Shown here piece after piece: positions 47,045 to 57,833 of a stretch of DNA of 64,000 bases. How positions within the stretch are numbered: position 1 is the first letter of the stretch; each line of letters begins with the position of its first letter. Made by a program: the position numbers and the translations under genes. This DNA comes from Elymus sibiricus (taxonomy: Eukaryota > Streptophyta > Magnoliopsida > Poales > Poaceae): contig CM077666.1 of assembly GCA_039707655.1 (NCBI GenBank), forward strand, positions 244,682,166 to 244,746,165, read 5' to 3'. Under the pieces are notes generated by a model. It was not told the DNA's origin. It ran no database searches and saw only the letters and a program-made list of their open reading frames with translations.

Positions 47045-49738
47045 ATGAGGAACCGTGCACGAATCCTAAGGCCACCACGTCAAGTCAATCAAGATGAACA
47101 CGACGACGAGGATGAGCTAGAAGATCAACCTCCAAGGCAAAAGCGTCATCGCAACCGCCGACAACGCAATGAGGAGCGCTACGGCAAGCTCAAGTTCACC
47201 ATGCCTAAATTCTCCGGTGGAAATGATCCCGAAGAATACCTTTCATGGGCGCTGAAGGTCGACAAGATATTTCGCCTTCACAACTACGACGAGGAAAATA
47301 AGATCGCCATGGCATCTCTAGAGTTCCAAGACTATGTTCTCATTTGGTGGGAGCTAGTGATCGCAAGACGTCAAGAGAAGGGCGAGCCATCCATCGCGAC
47401 TTGGGATCAAATGAAGGATGTCATGCGAGCTCGTTTTGTGCCCACACACTATAGCCGCGACCTCTTCAAAAAACTACAACTCCTCAAGCAAGGAACCAAG
47501 TCGGTTGAAGCATACTACCAAGAGATGGAAATTGCAATGATCCGAGCCAACGTCAAGGAAGATGATGAACAAACAATGGCGCGTTTCTTGAATGGCCTCA
47601 ACTATCCAATCAAGAAAATTGCGGATTTCCAACCGTACTCCAACCTCCTCGAGCTAGTACACCAAGCAACCAAAGCGGAGCGACAAGTACAAGAAGACTA
47701 CAAGTACTCCAAGTTCTCTTCCAAGGCCTACGGTTCATATACTCAAGCTTCAACGACTTCCACAACTCCTTCCACGACTCGAGCTACACCAAGTACCGGA
47801 GACAAGTCAAGCTCCAAGCACCAAACGACATCTTCGAGTCGTCTTCCTCCTACTACAAGCAACTCCAAGCCAAGAGCTTCGTCATCAACAACTCCTACGG
47901 ATGCCAACAAGTCAAGTGACATTCAGTGCTTTACGTGCAAAGGACGAGGCCACAAATCCTTCGAGTGTCCAACTCGACGCACAATGATCATGAACGACGA
48001 CGGCACCTACGATTCTATGAGTGAAGATGAAATGATAGCCATCGAGCAAGTGGCCATGCACCGCCAAGTGAATGAAGAAGAAGATGATCAAGTGTTTTGC
48101 GACAATGATTCGAGTCCCGCTCTTGTTGTCTCCAAGGTCTTGACACTTCAACAACATCAAGATGAAGACCAGCATTGCCACATCTTCCATACCAAGGCGG
48201 GAATTCAAGGATGTTCCGTCAAGGTCATCATCGATGGTGGAAGTTGCCACAACTTGGCAAGTGATGAGTTATGTTCCAAGCTCCAATTGGTCAAGAAGAA
48301 GCACCCTTGCCCCTACAAGGTCCAATGGCTTAGCGACTCCGGCACCATTCAAGTGGAGCACACCGTCCACGTCTCCTTCAAGATCGGTGCCTACGAAGAT
48401 ACATTGGAGTTTGATGTGGTTCCTATGTCCGTATGCCACCTACTACTCGGACGACCGTCGCAATTTGACCGAGGCGTCATACACAACGGACGGACCAATC
48501 AATATAGTTTCAAGATGAAGGGCAAGGAGTTCATACTTCGACCTATGACACCAAGTCAAGTCATCGCGGACAAGCAAGCATCTACCCATCGTGGAGAGAA
48601 AAGTGAGCGAGTGAACCACCAAAAAGGGAGTGAGAGCCACAAGCCAAACATGAGTGACTCCACGATGCGTGACAAAAGAGATCTAGTTCTTTTAGCCACC
48701 AAAAGAGATTTGAGGGATGTGAGTGAGAGCCCATCAAGTGTTCTTCACTTTGTGCTTGTGTGCAAAGATGAAGTGGTGCGGACTAATACTTCACAACATC
48801 TTCCTTTGGTATTGTCTCATTTATTGCAGGAATTCGCGGACGTGTTTCCCGATGAGCTACCTCCCGGACTTCCTCCTCTACGAGGAATCGAACACCGCAT
48901 CGACCTCATTCCCGGCGCACCTCTACCGAACAAGGCACCTTACCGCGTCAACCCCGAGGAGACCAAAGAGATACAAAGGCAAGTGCAACATCTCATGGAG
49001 AATGGGTATGTACGCGAAAGCTTGAGCCCTTGTGCCGTTCCGGTCATTCTCGTGCCTAAGAAAGATGGTTCCTATCGCATGTGTTCCGATTGCCGTCCTA
49101 TAAATGCTATCACCGTTAGATACCGCCATCCCATTCCACGCCTAGATGACATGCTAGATGAACTTAGTGGAGCCACAATCTCTAAAATTGACCTTAAAAG
49201 TGGCTATTATCAAATTCGCATGCAAGAAGGTGATGAATGGAAAACTGCTTTCAAAACTAAATTTGGCTTGTATGAATGGTTAGTCATGCCTATGGGTTTA
49301 TCGCAAGCACCTAGCACTTTTATGCGTGTGATGCACTATGTTCTTCGCAAATTAATTGGCATTTGTGTTGTGGTTTACTTTGATGACATCCTTGTGTTTA
49401 GTGAAACTCTCCAAGATCATGTCAAACACCTTAGAGAAGTATTGCAAATTCTTAGAGACGAGCGACTTTATGCTAACATGGAAAAATGCACTTTTGGTGT
49501 TGATACGCTTGTCTTCTTGGGTTTTGTTGTCTCATCTAAGGGTGTTCATGTTGATGAAACTAAAATCAATGCTATTAAAAATTGGCCACAACCAACCAAT
49601 TTGCTTCAAGTGCGTAGTTTCCTTGGCTTAGCAGGATTTTATCGTCGCTTTGTGAAGGATTTTAGCACCATTGCATCACCATTGCACACATGGAGTGCCA
49701 AAGACTATTGTGTCAGACCGCGACGTCAAGTTCCTTAG
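47045..49738 (+). CDS. gag-pol: EA2 gag core, zinc knuckle, protease and reverse transcriptase
   Basis: The 897-codon frame continues gag. The gag core runs from FSGGNDPEEYLSWALKVDK (near 47210) to about 47710. A CCHC zinc knuckle CFTCKGRGHKSFEC is near 47930 and a protease with IIDGGSCHNLASDEL near 48228. The RT starts near 48830 with PDELPPGLPPLRGIEH and has the catalytic YFDD motif near 49375 and FLGLAGFYRRFVKDFS near 49620. At SPLHT the sequence jumps into integrase, out of frame, and stops after about 15 further codons. The RNase H domain is missing. The nominal ATG is internal; translation would begin at 46388. The RT would copy element RNA in cytoplasmic particles, and could have served the pol-less relatives in trans. 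Confidence 0.9.
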   Translation: MRNRARILRPPRQVNQDEHDDEDELEDQPPRQKRHRNRRQRNEERYGKLKFTMPKFSGGNDPEEYLSWALKVDKIFRLHNYDEENKIAMASLEFQDYVLIWWELVIARRQEKGEPSIATWDQMKDVMRARFVPTHYSRDLFKKLQLLKQGTKSVEAYYQEMEIAMIRANVKEDDEQTMARFLNGLNYPIKKIADFQPYSNLLELVHQATKAERQVQEDYKYSKFSSKAYGSYTQASTTSTTPSTTRATPSTGDKSSSKHQTTSSSRLPPTTSNSKPRASSSTTPTDANKSSDIQCFTCKGRGHKSFECPTRRTMIMNDDGTYDSMSEDEMIAIEQVAMHRQVNEEEDDQVFCDNDSSPALVVSKVLTLQQHQDEDQHCHIFHTKAGIQGCSVKVIIDGGSCHNLASDELCSKLQLVKKKHPCPYKVQWLSDSGTIQVEHTVHVSFKIGAYEDTLEFDVVPMSVCHLLLGRPSQFDRGVIHNGRTNQYSFKMKGKEFILRPMTPSQVIADKQASTHRGEKSERVNHQKGSESHKPNMSDSTMRDKRDLVLLATKRDLRDVSESPSSVLHFVLVCKDEVVRTNTSQHLPLVLSHLLQEFADVFPDELPPGLPPLRGIEHRIDLIPGAPLPNKAPYRVNPEETKEIQRQVQHLMENGYVRESLSPCAVPVILVPKKDGSYRMCSDCRPINAITVRYRHPIPRLDDMLDELSGATISKIDLKSGYYQIRMQEGDEWKTAFKTKFGLYEWLVMPMGLSQAPSTFMRVMHYVLRKLIGICVVVYFDDILVFSETLQDHVKHLREVLQILRDERLYANMEKCTFGVDTLVFLGFVVSSKGVHVDETKINAIKNWPQPTNLLQVRSFLGLAGFYRRFVKDFSTIASPLHTWSAKDYCVRPRRQVP

Positions 49739-50474
49739 CTACTTTTGGAAGACGTTATGCGCCAAGCTCGGCATCAAGCTCCTATTCTCTTCGGCATACC
49801 ATCCACAAACCGACGGCCAAACAGAGGTCACGAACCGGACGCTATCGACTCTCCTCCGCGTGTTGATCAAGAGGAACATCAAGGAGTGGGAGGAGTGCTT
49901 ACCCATCGCCGAGTACGCCTACAATCGAGCACAACACTCTACTACCGGCAAGTCCCCCTTCGAGGTCGTCTACGGATTCAATCCATTATCCCCTTTGGAC
50001 ATTCTACCGCTACCTCTTCAAGAGCGCATCAACATGGACGCGAGTGCCCGAGCAAGCTATCTCAAGAAGATGCATGAAGATACAAGGCACACCATCGAGC
50101 GCCAAGTACATCGACTCGCGACCAAGATCAACATCAACAAGCAACCCATGATATTCAACATTGGAGATCTGGTGTGGCTACACCTTTGCAAGGACCGCTT
50201 CCCCAACGAGCGCAAGTCCAAGCTCTTACCACGTGCCGACGGACCCTTCAAGGTGCTTGCACACTACAACAACAACGCCTACAAGATCGACATCCCCCGC
50301 GACAAGTACAACGTGAGCGATATCTTCAACGTCAAGGATCTCTCTCCCTACCATGGTGATGAGGTTTTTGATCCGAGGTCGGATCTTTCCCAAGGGGGGG
50401 AGAAGATGCGGAGCATCCCACGTTCATCCCCATGGACACTACACCAACTACCCAAGCACCAAGTGGACCCATGA
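49692..50474 (+). pseudogene. EA2 integrase, C-terminal two thirds
   Basis: It begins GVPKTIVSDRDVKFLSYFWK, which holds the second catalytic Asp. The catalytic Glu is in the conserved QTDGQTEVTNRTL segment. The C-terminal domain has the GPF motif (ADGPFKVLAHYN) and ends NVKDLSPYHGDEVFDPRSDL. The zinc-binding N-terminus and the first catalytic Asp were lost in the deletion that joined it to RT, so it cannot be active. No chromodomain is seen. Its last codons overlap the polypurine tract and run into the LTR. Confidence 0.9.
50392..50403 (+). other. Polypurine tract of EA2
   Basis: AAGGGGGGGAGA directly precedes the 3' LTR and lies within the integrase reading frame. Confidence 0.9.
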
Positions 50475-51374
50475 CAAGATCTCGTGCATGTGCTATTCAA
50501 TCCCAGGTGACATCTCTCCTACTTGAGCTTCCCTTACACGTGAACGAGACATGGTTGCTACCTCAATCCGAGATACTATGTACGATCAGGTACAGCGAGC
50601 ATCCCGAGGATCCGAGAGCTGAAGGAGAAGAAACGGACAGGAGTGCAAACTCTCTGTCCAGCCCGGAACTTCCGGCCAGAGCCCGGAACCTCCGGACCCC
50701 GGAACTTCCGGCCCACCCGGAACTTCCGGCCCAGGGCGAGACCGACGACCCCAGGACGTGCAAAGTCTCTGTTCAGCCCGGAACCATCCCGGACCCTCGC
50801 CCGGAACTTTCGGCCCGCCCGGACCTTCCGGCCCACGGACTCTAGCCTCCCCTCACGCCGTGCCAACTCTCCGTGTAGCCCGGACCCTCGCCGGAACCTG
50901 CCCGGACCTTCCGGCCTCCGGAACCTCCGGCCCTGCCCGGAACTTCCGGCCTGCCTGCGCGCAGTGACTCTGGGCCGAGGCCCATGTACCCCTTCGTCCA
51001 CCTAGACTATAAATACTCATCTCCTACCTCCGTTTTAGGGTTAGCAAAGTAGATAGCTCTTTGAGATAGAGCTTTGCTCATCCGTACCTCTCCCATGGAG
51101 ATCAAGACCTCCATGCGAGCCATGTGAGAAGATCCACTCCGGATTCAAGACCTCGACTCCTTCGCGGATCGGGACGAACTAGCTACCGTGTATCCTCCCT
51201 TGTTTGTTTTGGATCTTGTACCCCTACTATGTGTATGTGGATCTAGTGCATGTGTGATTGGATCGAGTTGATTTGAGTGTTTCTCTCGTTTTCCCCTCTC
51301 GTGTTCTTCGTGTTCTTTGCGGGATCCGCTCCAATCGTGAAAGATCGACACCGTTAGGGTTCCACCCTACATCA
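50404..51374 (+). repeat. EA2 3' LTR (A-type)
   Basis: It is 971 bases, nearly identical to the 5' LTR; the first base is A instead of T. Palindromes are at 50659-50950 and the TATA box (TATAAAT) at 51008. The end CCTACATCA is followed by the TSD CACCA. Confidence 0.95.
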
Positions 51375-51379
51375 CACCA

Positions 51380-54300
51380 CCACCACCACTTGAGTGATTT
51401 GAGTGACTCCACCATATGTGACATTGAGTGCACCTATTTTGAGGGAGTGAGTGAGCCACCACATAGAGAGAGTGAGGTAGTTGATAGGGCATGTGAGGCC
51501 ATTTCGATTTCTAATGACTTACCCTCTACCTCTATTGTGTCTTCTCATTTGGTGCTAGGTCCCATATACGACGATGCCCCGATCTTTGACGACTTCGTCC
51601 TTCCTTTGGACAAGACGACGGCCATGGTGGACTATGATACACCCCCACATGGTTCCATCACTATGATGATGACCACGAGTTGGTCCTTGCCACCTCACCT
51701 ACACCACATGAGTGGAATGAGAAAGGTAACATAGGTGAAGGTGATGCTCTTGTCCCACTAGTGGACATTCTTGACATTGATTGCTTGCATGATGTCGATC
51801 CTCCTATTAACATGCTTGATGCTAGTATGACTTCCCCATGCGATGATTTACCCATTTATGATGAGTTTGATGATTGCCATGTGGAGTCTATTAGTTGTGA
51901 TGCCATGTTGCATAGGATTTCTTGTGATAATTCTCTTGGTCACATCATGTTTGCAACACCTCTTGACTTGTCATATGCTATGAATGAGATCTCCCATATG
52001 TCATATTTACAATCTCATCGTAGTGACTATGCACATTCCATTAAAATAAACCCAATTTGCACATATGGCATAGATGACAAACCCATGGTTATTGGCATTT
52101 GTTTTTCTTGTGATGATATGGACATTCTCCCTTTGCATCATTTCTCTCATATGCCATGACATGACCACCTAGCTTTGAACATGCATTGTTTGCCATGTTG
52201 TCAATTTTCTCCATATTATGCGTCCGCTATTGCTCATGAGGCGACCCCCATAGTTTCCTCATACATGTTAGGAGATTTTGACCCATCCTATGAATTGCAT
52301 GATTCCCATGATTGTGTGCACCATCTGCATCCCATGAATGAAAATGCTTTTGATGTGCCACACACTTGATATAATTTGCATCCTAATCATGTTATACATA
52401 ACAACTATTCTTTCATGATGAATGACATATTTCTCTACCGTGCCTCAAATTTCTTTGAGCGATGCTTATCTTGTGCTAATTCTCACGTGCACATACACAT
52501 CATGATGGATGATGTGTACATTTACCATGCACACACTTTGTTTCATTTGTCCCCATGTTGTGTAGGTACACATGCTTCCTCGTCGACCTCGCAAGCGCAA
52601 GAGTTGACGAAACGAGCTCTAGAGAGCAATGATGATTTGGGATTCCGCGGATTGTCACTCCCACCACTCCCATCGCGCAATGACTTCACGCATTTCTTCT
52701 ACATGGCCCTCACATGGTTATGGGTTATTGTCCATTATATATCATTTGCCCATCTTGCCATGTTCACTATGCATGATATGCTCATTCCTATGCCTTTGCC
52801 ATGCATTTGTGACTCATGCTATGCATCTCACATGACACTTGATCCTAGTACTTGTATGTGTGTTTGCATGCTTGGTGGAGATATCACTTATTATTGCCAT
52901 GTTTGCTATGTACCACATGCCTATGATGATACTTTGATCATATTTTGCCTTCGTGCTTTTGATATGTCATGTGCATTGCCTAGGCCTACTATTTGCTCAC
53001 ATGACATGATTGCCATGATTTCCTCTAGTGCGTTGCATCTTCGCTCCACTAGTTTGCATGACTTGATTACTATGATTGCTTGCCTTGTTGCATCACCGAT
53101 GATTCATACTTGCTCGTTTCATGTGATTGATGGCATCCATTCACATGCTTTGCACATGATTGATATTGCTTCTTGTCATATATCTCCATATGTTGCCTCT
53201 CGCATGCTAGATGATTTGACATGTATTGAGTGCAACAATGCTTTTAGTCTTGCTAATGAGATTGCCCCCATAGCTTTCTCCCATATACTCGGAGCCTTTG
53301 ACATATTTCATGTGAAGAATGCTTGTCTTCCTTCCTTGCACCATATGCCTAGTGCCATGAATATATCCATTGTTGCATCATATCATTCCTGCACGTTTGC
53401 TTATAATGGTTATGTGCAAGAGAAGAGAACCATCATGATGGATGATGTGTTTATCTACCGTGAACATACGATATTTGCTTCGTTGTGTGCATGTGTAGGA
53501 TCCTTCGACATCGTGTCAACTTCTACTTCACGTGAGTTGACCATTCGAGCTCTTGAGAGCGAGCAGCTTTCGACCGACGTGCTTCTACAACGCATTTTCT
53601 ACCACTTCGGCATTGTGAAGGACGCACAAGGACATACTTTTGAGGTGACATCCTTCTTGAGCATGGATATTGTGTATCATACTTCATGTGTTGCTTGCAC
53701 CATGACACATTGCACACATGCTAGCGATCTTGTTTCGACTTGTCGTTGCCACATTGCCATGCCTCATGATATATATGCCTTGTGTGTTGCATCGAACATG
53801 ATTATCCCATGCTATTCCCATGTGTTTGATTGCAACAATGTCATTTATTCACATATGCCATGTCCCACTGATTGCTACATGATTGACTTGATTGCCTCAC
53901 ACATGTTGAACAATTGCTCTTTTCCATTGTGTTGAGTGCCACACTATCTTCACTACACCATGTGCACATTATGCTTGGATTGTCTTCCACTTTGGCTTGC
54001 CTATTGCACATTTCATGCACTTGATGCCCTATGTGTTTGGACATATCATTTTCCTTGGTGTTGTGAATGATTCCTATGCCTACCATAGACCTTTTGTTGA
54101 GCACCTTGTGCATGCTTGCTATGACATTGAGGTAGATGCTTGTTATCTTGACACACATATTTGCATCTCTACCTCCCATTTGCATGCTTGTTTCCCTCAT
54201 GACCTTGATCATGCTCAATTCATATGCTTACTTGACATGCCACACTTCCTTGTCACACAATATGCTATGCATGATGATGACACTTGTTCGGTGAATCACC

Positions 54301-54532
54301 ACTTGAATGTTTGGTTTTCCACTAACGCTAACCACATTTGTTTTTCCAAGTGTTTGTTATCATTGCTCCTTTTGAAGGAATCACAAGATGGTGCGACATT
54401 GGAGAGTGCCCATTTCGAGCTTCAAGATGGTGAATGCTTGGTGATCTTCCACTTCTACACGGCGACGCCATCTCTTTCCCATGGTGATTTGGTTTTTGAT
54501 CCGAGGACGGATCTTTTCCAAGGGGGAGGGGA
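51380..54532 (+). pseudogene. EB2 long Cys/His-rich ORF, remainder
   Basis: It resumes the EB2 frame with a His run and LSDLSDSTICDIECTYFEG. Breaks: a lost C near 51645, TGA at 52157 and at 52367 (both TGC in EB1), and an extra T near 53925. Otherwise it is open and aligns throughout with EB1 (31649-34930), including all three MMDD modules (about 52417, 52503 and 53435). The end SHGDLVFDPRTDLFQGG overlaps the polypurine tract. Function is unknown. Confidence 0.82.
54520..54532 (+). other. Polypurine tract of EB2
   Basis: AAGGGGGAGGGGA abuts the LTR start TGATGCAG. Confidence 0.9.
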
Positions 54533-55494
54533 TGATGCAGAGCATCCTACGGACATCACCATGTCAAGAGTCCGTTTGGCAAGTGACACGTGTCACATCT
54601 ACTTCACATACATAAAGGTGAATCATCTCCTTTACACGTGTTCACTTGTGCCCTTCAAGGATGGTATACTACTTGACCGCCCTACCGTGTGCATGTATAG
54701 GTTTGAGCCCAATGCTGATTGTGCCATGGAGGAGGTCATCCACAAGCGAGCGCCTACACCATCGAAGAAGGAAGCTTGGAAGCGGAGAAGGAACCGTCAA
54801 GAAGAAGGCGAGGTTCCACGTGCATCGACGGATGTCCACGAGAAGGCAACGTGCTGCGAAGCTTCTGGACACCCCGTGCGCACGGGCCCGTAGACCCCGT
54901 GCCCACGGTACATGCCCGTGCGCACGGGCTAAGTCGCCAGGTCTCTGGATACCCCGTGCGCACGGGCTCCACTTACCCCGTGCGCACTGGGCCTCCTGCG
55001 TGTGCCTGTTGGGCTTTGCCATGTATTCCCATTTCGCCCCTCCTTACCCCCTTAATTGCCTAGGACTATATATACTCCTCCTCCTCCTCCTCCATTTAGC
55101 TTTAGCTAAGATTAGATCTAGACATTAGAGCTTAGCACATGTATCTCCCCTTGTGGGAATCCTCTTGAGAGAGGCACACTCCATTGGAGTTCAAGACCTC
55201 CCTTGGAGAAGATCCTTAGGGATATCAAGACCCCCTTGTGGGAAGGATCTATCTAGATCATCAAGACCCATCTCTCCTAGAGATTTGAATGAACTACCTT
55301 TGTATGTTTATTTCCCTTGTTGTTCTTGGATCTTGATGCACCTCTTGTATTTCTTGTGATTTGAGGAGTACTTGGTGTGGATCTTGTCCATTAGAGTGTT
55401 GTTCTTGTGTTTTCCCCTTGTGTTCTTGGTGTTCTTCCTCAAATCCACCTCCAATTCGTGAACATCGGGCCACCTAGGGTCTTGCCCTACATCA
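54533..55494 (+). repeat. EB2 3' LTR (B-type)
   Basis: It is 962 bases and shares TGATGCAG with the 5' LTR. It has one palindrome unit fewer than the 5' LTR (54869-54985). The TATA box is at 55067, followed by a short (CTC)n run. Confidence 0.93.
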
Positions 55495-55560
55495 ACATCT
55501 CTTTCCCATGGTGATTTGGATTTTGATCCAAGGACGGATCTTTCCCAAGGGGGGGGGGGA
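55495..55560 (+). other. EC end of internal region with polypurine tract
   Basis: After the ACATC duplication the EC text resumes with CTCTTTCCCATGGTGATTTGG and the DPRTDLSQ-type codons. It ends in the G-rich polypurine tract (55547-55560). Confidence 0.9.
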
Positions 55561-56577
55561 CGATGCGGAGCATCCTACGGACATCACCATGTCAAGAGTT
55601 CGTTCAACAAGTGACACGTGCGACATCTACTTCACATACATGAAGGTGAATAATCTCCTTTACACGTGTTCACTTGACCCCTTCGAGGATGGTATACTAC
55701 TTGACACTCCACTCGTGTACATGCATAGGTATTGTCGGAGCTTCACGGATGTCGAGGAGGAGTGCAAGCGCCAAGGAACAACTACACCATCCGCGAGGGA
55801 AGCATGGAAGAGACGACGGAAGAAGATGGAGCTGCCGAAGCTACAACGGCCGGACATCCGGGCCAGAGGCCGGACCTCCGGCGCCTGTGCAGCCGAGAAG
55901 GGACTACACCAATAGACGGCTGAAGGCATCAGCGGCCTGACATCCGGCGCCACACCATCGCCCGGACATCCGGCCACCCTCCTGGAAATCCGGCGAATGA
56001 CTACAGAAGAACGGCGACCGCTAGGCCGGACATCCGACCAGTGCCCCGGACATCCGGCATCTCGCGAACGGCCCGACATCCGGCCCCCAGCCCGGACATC
56101 CGGCGCCTGCCTGCACGCAGAGTTGGGCCAGAGGCCCATGTATCCCCTCTTACTTACCCCTTCGTGGCTAGCACTATATATACCTCCTCCCCTCCTCCAT
56201 TCTAGGGATAACAAAGTATTGGCTCATCTAGTTGATCCTAGCTCCTACCACTACTCCTCTTGAGAGAGAGAAAGAGAGTGACCTCTCCCATGGAGATCAA
56301 GACCTCCATGTGAGCATGTGAGAAGATCCCCTAGTGGATTCAAGACCTCATCTCCTTCATAGGATTTGGGATGAACTCTACCATGTATCTTTCCCTCTGT
56401 TGTTCATGTACCTTGTGATCTTGTGTGTTTGTTAGTCTAGTGGATGTGTGATTGGACTTGTTCTTGAGTGTTTTCTCTTGTGATTTCTCCCCGTTTTCCC
56501 CTCGTGTTCGTCGTGTTCTTCGTAGGAACCTCCTCCAATTCATGAAAGATCGTCAATTAGGGTTCCACCCTACATCA
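55561..56577 (+). repeat. EC 3' LTR (C-type)
   Basis: It is 1,017 bases; the first base is C instead of T. C-type palindromes are at 55851-56105 and the TATA box (TATATATA) at 56175. The end CCTACATCA is followed by the TSD CATTC. Confidence 0.93.
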
Positions 56578-56582
56578 CATTC

Positions 56583-57833
56583 TGAACAGATTTGAAGAGA
56601 CAATGGAAATGATAGATAGTTTTGAGAAGACACTCGACACCAAGCTGGACAAAAACTTTAATGAGCCGCTCGCACGTCTACCACAACCACCACCAGCAGC
56701 TGCACCTGCTGCTCCACTACTATAACAACCAGCACCCCCTGCAAGCCGCAACCCAAACCCAAACCCAAATCAGTTAGGAAAATCCCAGCGTATTCCCCTC
56801 ACACAAGGTCAACATTCTGGTGCTGCGCTGTGTCTGCTACTCCTGCTGCTGAGCAGTATGAAGGCTATGACTATGAGGGAGAGTACGAGGATGAGGTCGC
56901 TACACATCAGGCCTACGTGCAACATCCTGGTCATCCACGCGCCTATAATGGAAACGGTAGGCATGCACCAGCCCCTCATGTACGAGATGATGAACATGTA
57001 GCTAAACTGAAATTGAATATTCCGTCATTTGAGGGTAGATACATTCCTGATACATATCTTGCTTGGGAATTAGAAACTGAACAACGTTTTACATGTTTAC
57101 AATATCCTGAGTATAGACGTGTTACTGCTGCTGTGTGTGAATTTACTGGGTTTGCATTTATTTGGTGGTCCACACATTGTACAACATGTCCTAATAATAT
57201 TCCAACTACTTATGCTGCTTTAAAAGATGTTATGCGCACTCGTTGGGTTTCTCCATATTATCAACGTGAATTGCTTCAAAAATTGCAGCGGTTAAGACAG
57301 GGCAAAATTCTGTAGAGGAAGATTATTAGGAATTACAAACTGGAATGCTTAGATGTGGTATTCAAGAAGATAATGAAGCTCAACTTGCACGTTTAATGGG
57401 TGGGTTAAACAAACAGATTCAAACTATCTTAGAGTATAACAATATGACTCGTTTATTCCATCTTGCTTGCAAAGCTGAACGTGAAGTGCAGGATCGACAG
57501 GCCACGGCGCGGACTAACTTTTCTGCACCACTGAATGCTTCAGCCACCAGCTTGAATCATGATACAAGAAAACAGGCACCACCACCACCTCCTTCTGCCA
57601 AGATCATTCCTTCCGGTCCCACGTAGAGCTCTTCAACATCTGTGGCATCAACAGGGCAAACACATGATATTATATGTCGTCGTTGCAAGGGTGGAGGTCA
57701 TTATGTGAGAGAATGTCCATCCAAGCGTGTGATGATTGTTACTGAGGATGGTGGGTATGAGTTCGCTAGTGAATATGATGAGGAGACTTTGGCCCTTATT
57801 GCAAGTGAAGAACACGGTGGAGATGATTTTTAA
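56583..57833 (+). pseudogene. EH gag with zinc knuckle, decayed
   Basis: It continues the gag begun at 14202: NRFEETMEMIDSFEKTLD, a Pro/Ala-rich stretch with TAA at 56723 (CAA expected), and a shift near 56828. The gag core runs from KLNIPSFEGRYIPDTYLAWE near 57008, through FIWWS near 57158, to RQGKIL. A break at 57313 is followed by MLRCGIQEDNEAQLARLMGG. A CCHC knuckle CRRCKGGGHYVREC is near 57678. It resembles the EA2 gag in layout but is clearly a different element. Confidence 0.82.

Larger units (their letters stand above)
43935..51374 (+). mobile_element. EA2: A-type Ty3/gypsy element with gag-pol, internal deletion, TSD CACCA
   Basis: LTRs at 43935-44903 and 50404-51374 are flanked by CACCA (43930-43934 and 51375-51379), and the interrupted EB2 frame (EESHH...HHHL) is restored on removal. 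It encodes gag with zinc knuckle, protease, reverse transcriptase and the C-terminal part of integrase; RNase H and the integrase N-terminus are missing. The few LTR differences seen indicate a recent insertion. It is the only member of the superfamily here with pol, and it shares LTR 3' half, palindromes, primer site, leader, gag start and pre-LTR stretch with the pol-less members. Confidence 0.94.
39783..55494 (+). mobile_element. EB2: B-type pol-less element containing EA2, TSD ACATC
   Basis: LTRs at 39783-40758 and 54533-55494 are flanked by ACATC at 39778-39782 and 55495-55499. About 8.3 kb remains without EA2. It has a primer-binding site, leader, gag with a full core, long ORF and polypurine tract but no pol. 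It inserted into EC just before the EC polypurine tract, in the same orientation. Confidence 0.93.
14266..56577 (+). mobile_element. EC: C-type pol-less element, 42 kb with nested insertions, TSD CATTC
   Basis: LTRs at 14266-15294 and 55561-56577 are flanked by CATTC at 14261-14265 and 56578-56582. Inside are a primer-binding site, leader (15295-16156 and 35592-36255), gag plus long ORF (36256-39782), and the last 66 bases before the 3' LTR (55495-55560) with polypurine tract. EB1 interrupts the leader and EB2 interrupts the end of the ORF. Without them about 7.2 kb remains. It is the oldest of the five nested family members by insertion order. It has no pol. Confidence 0.9.
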
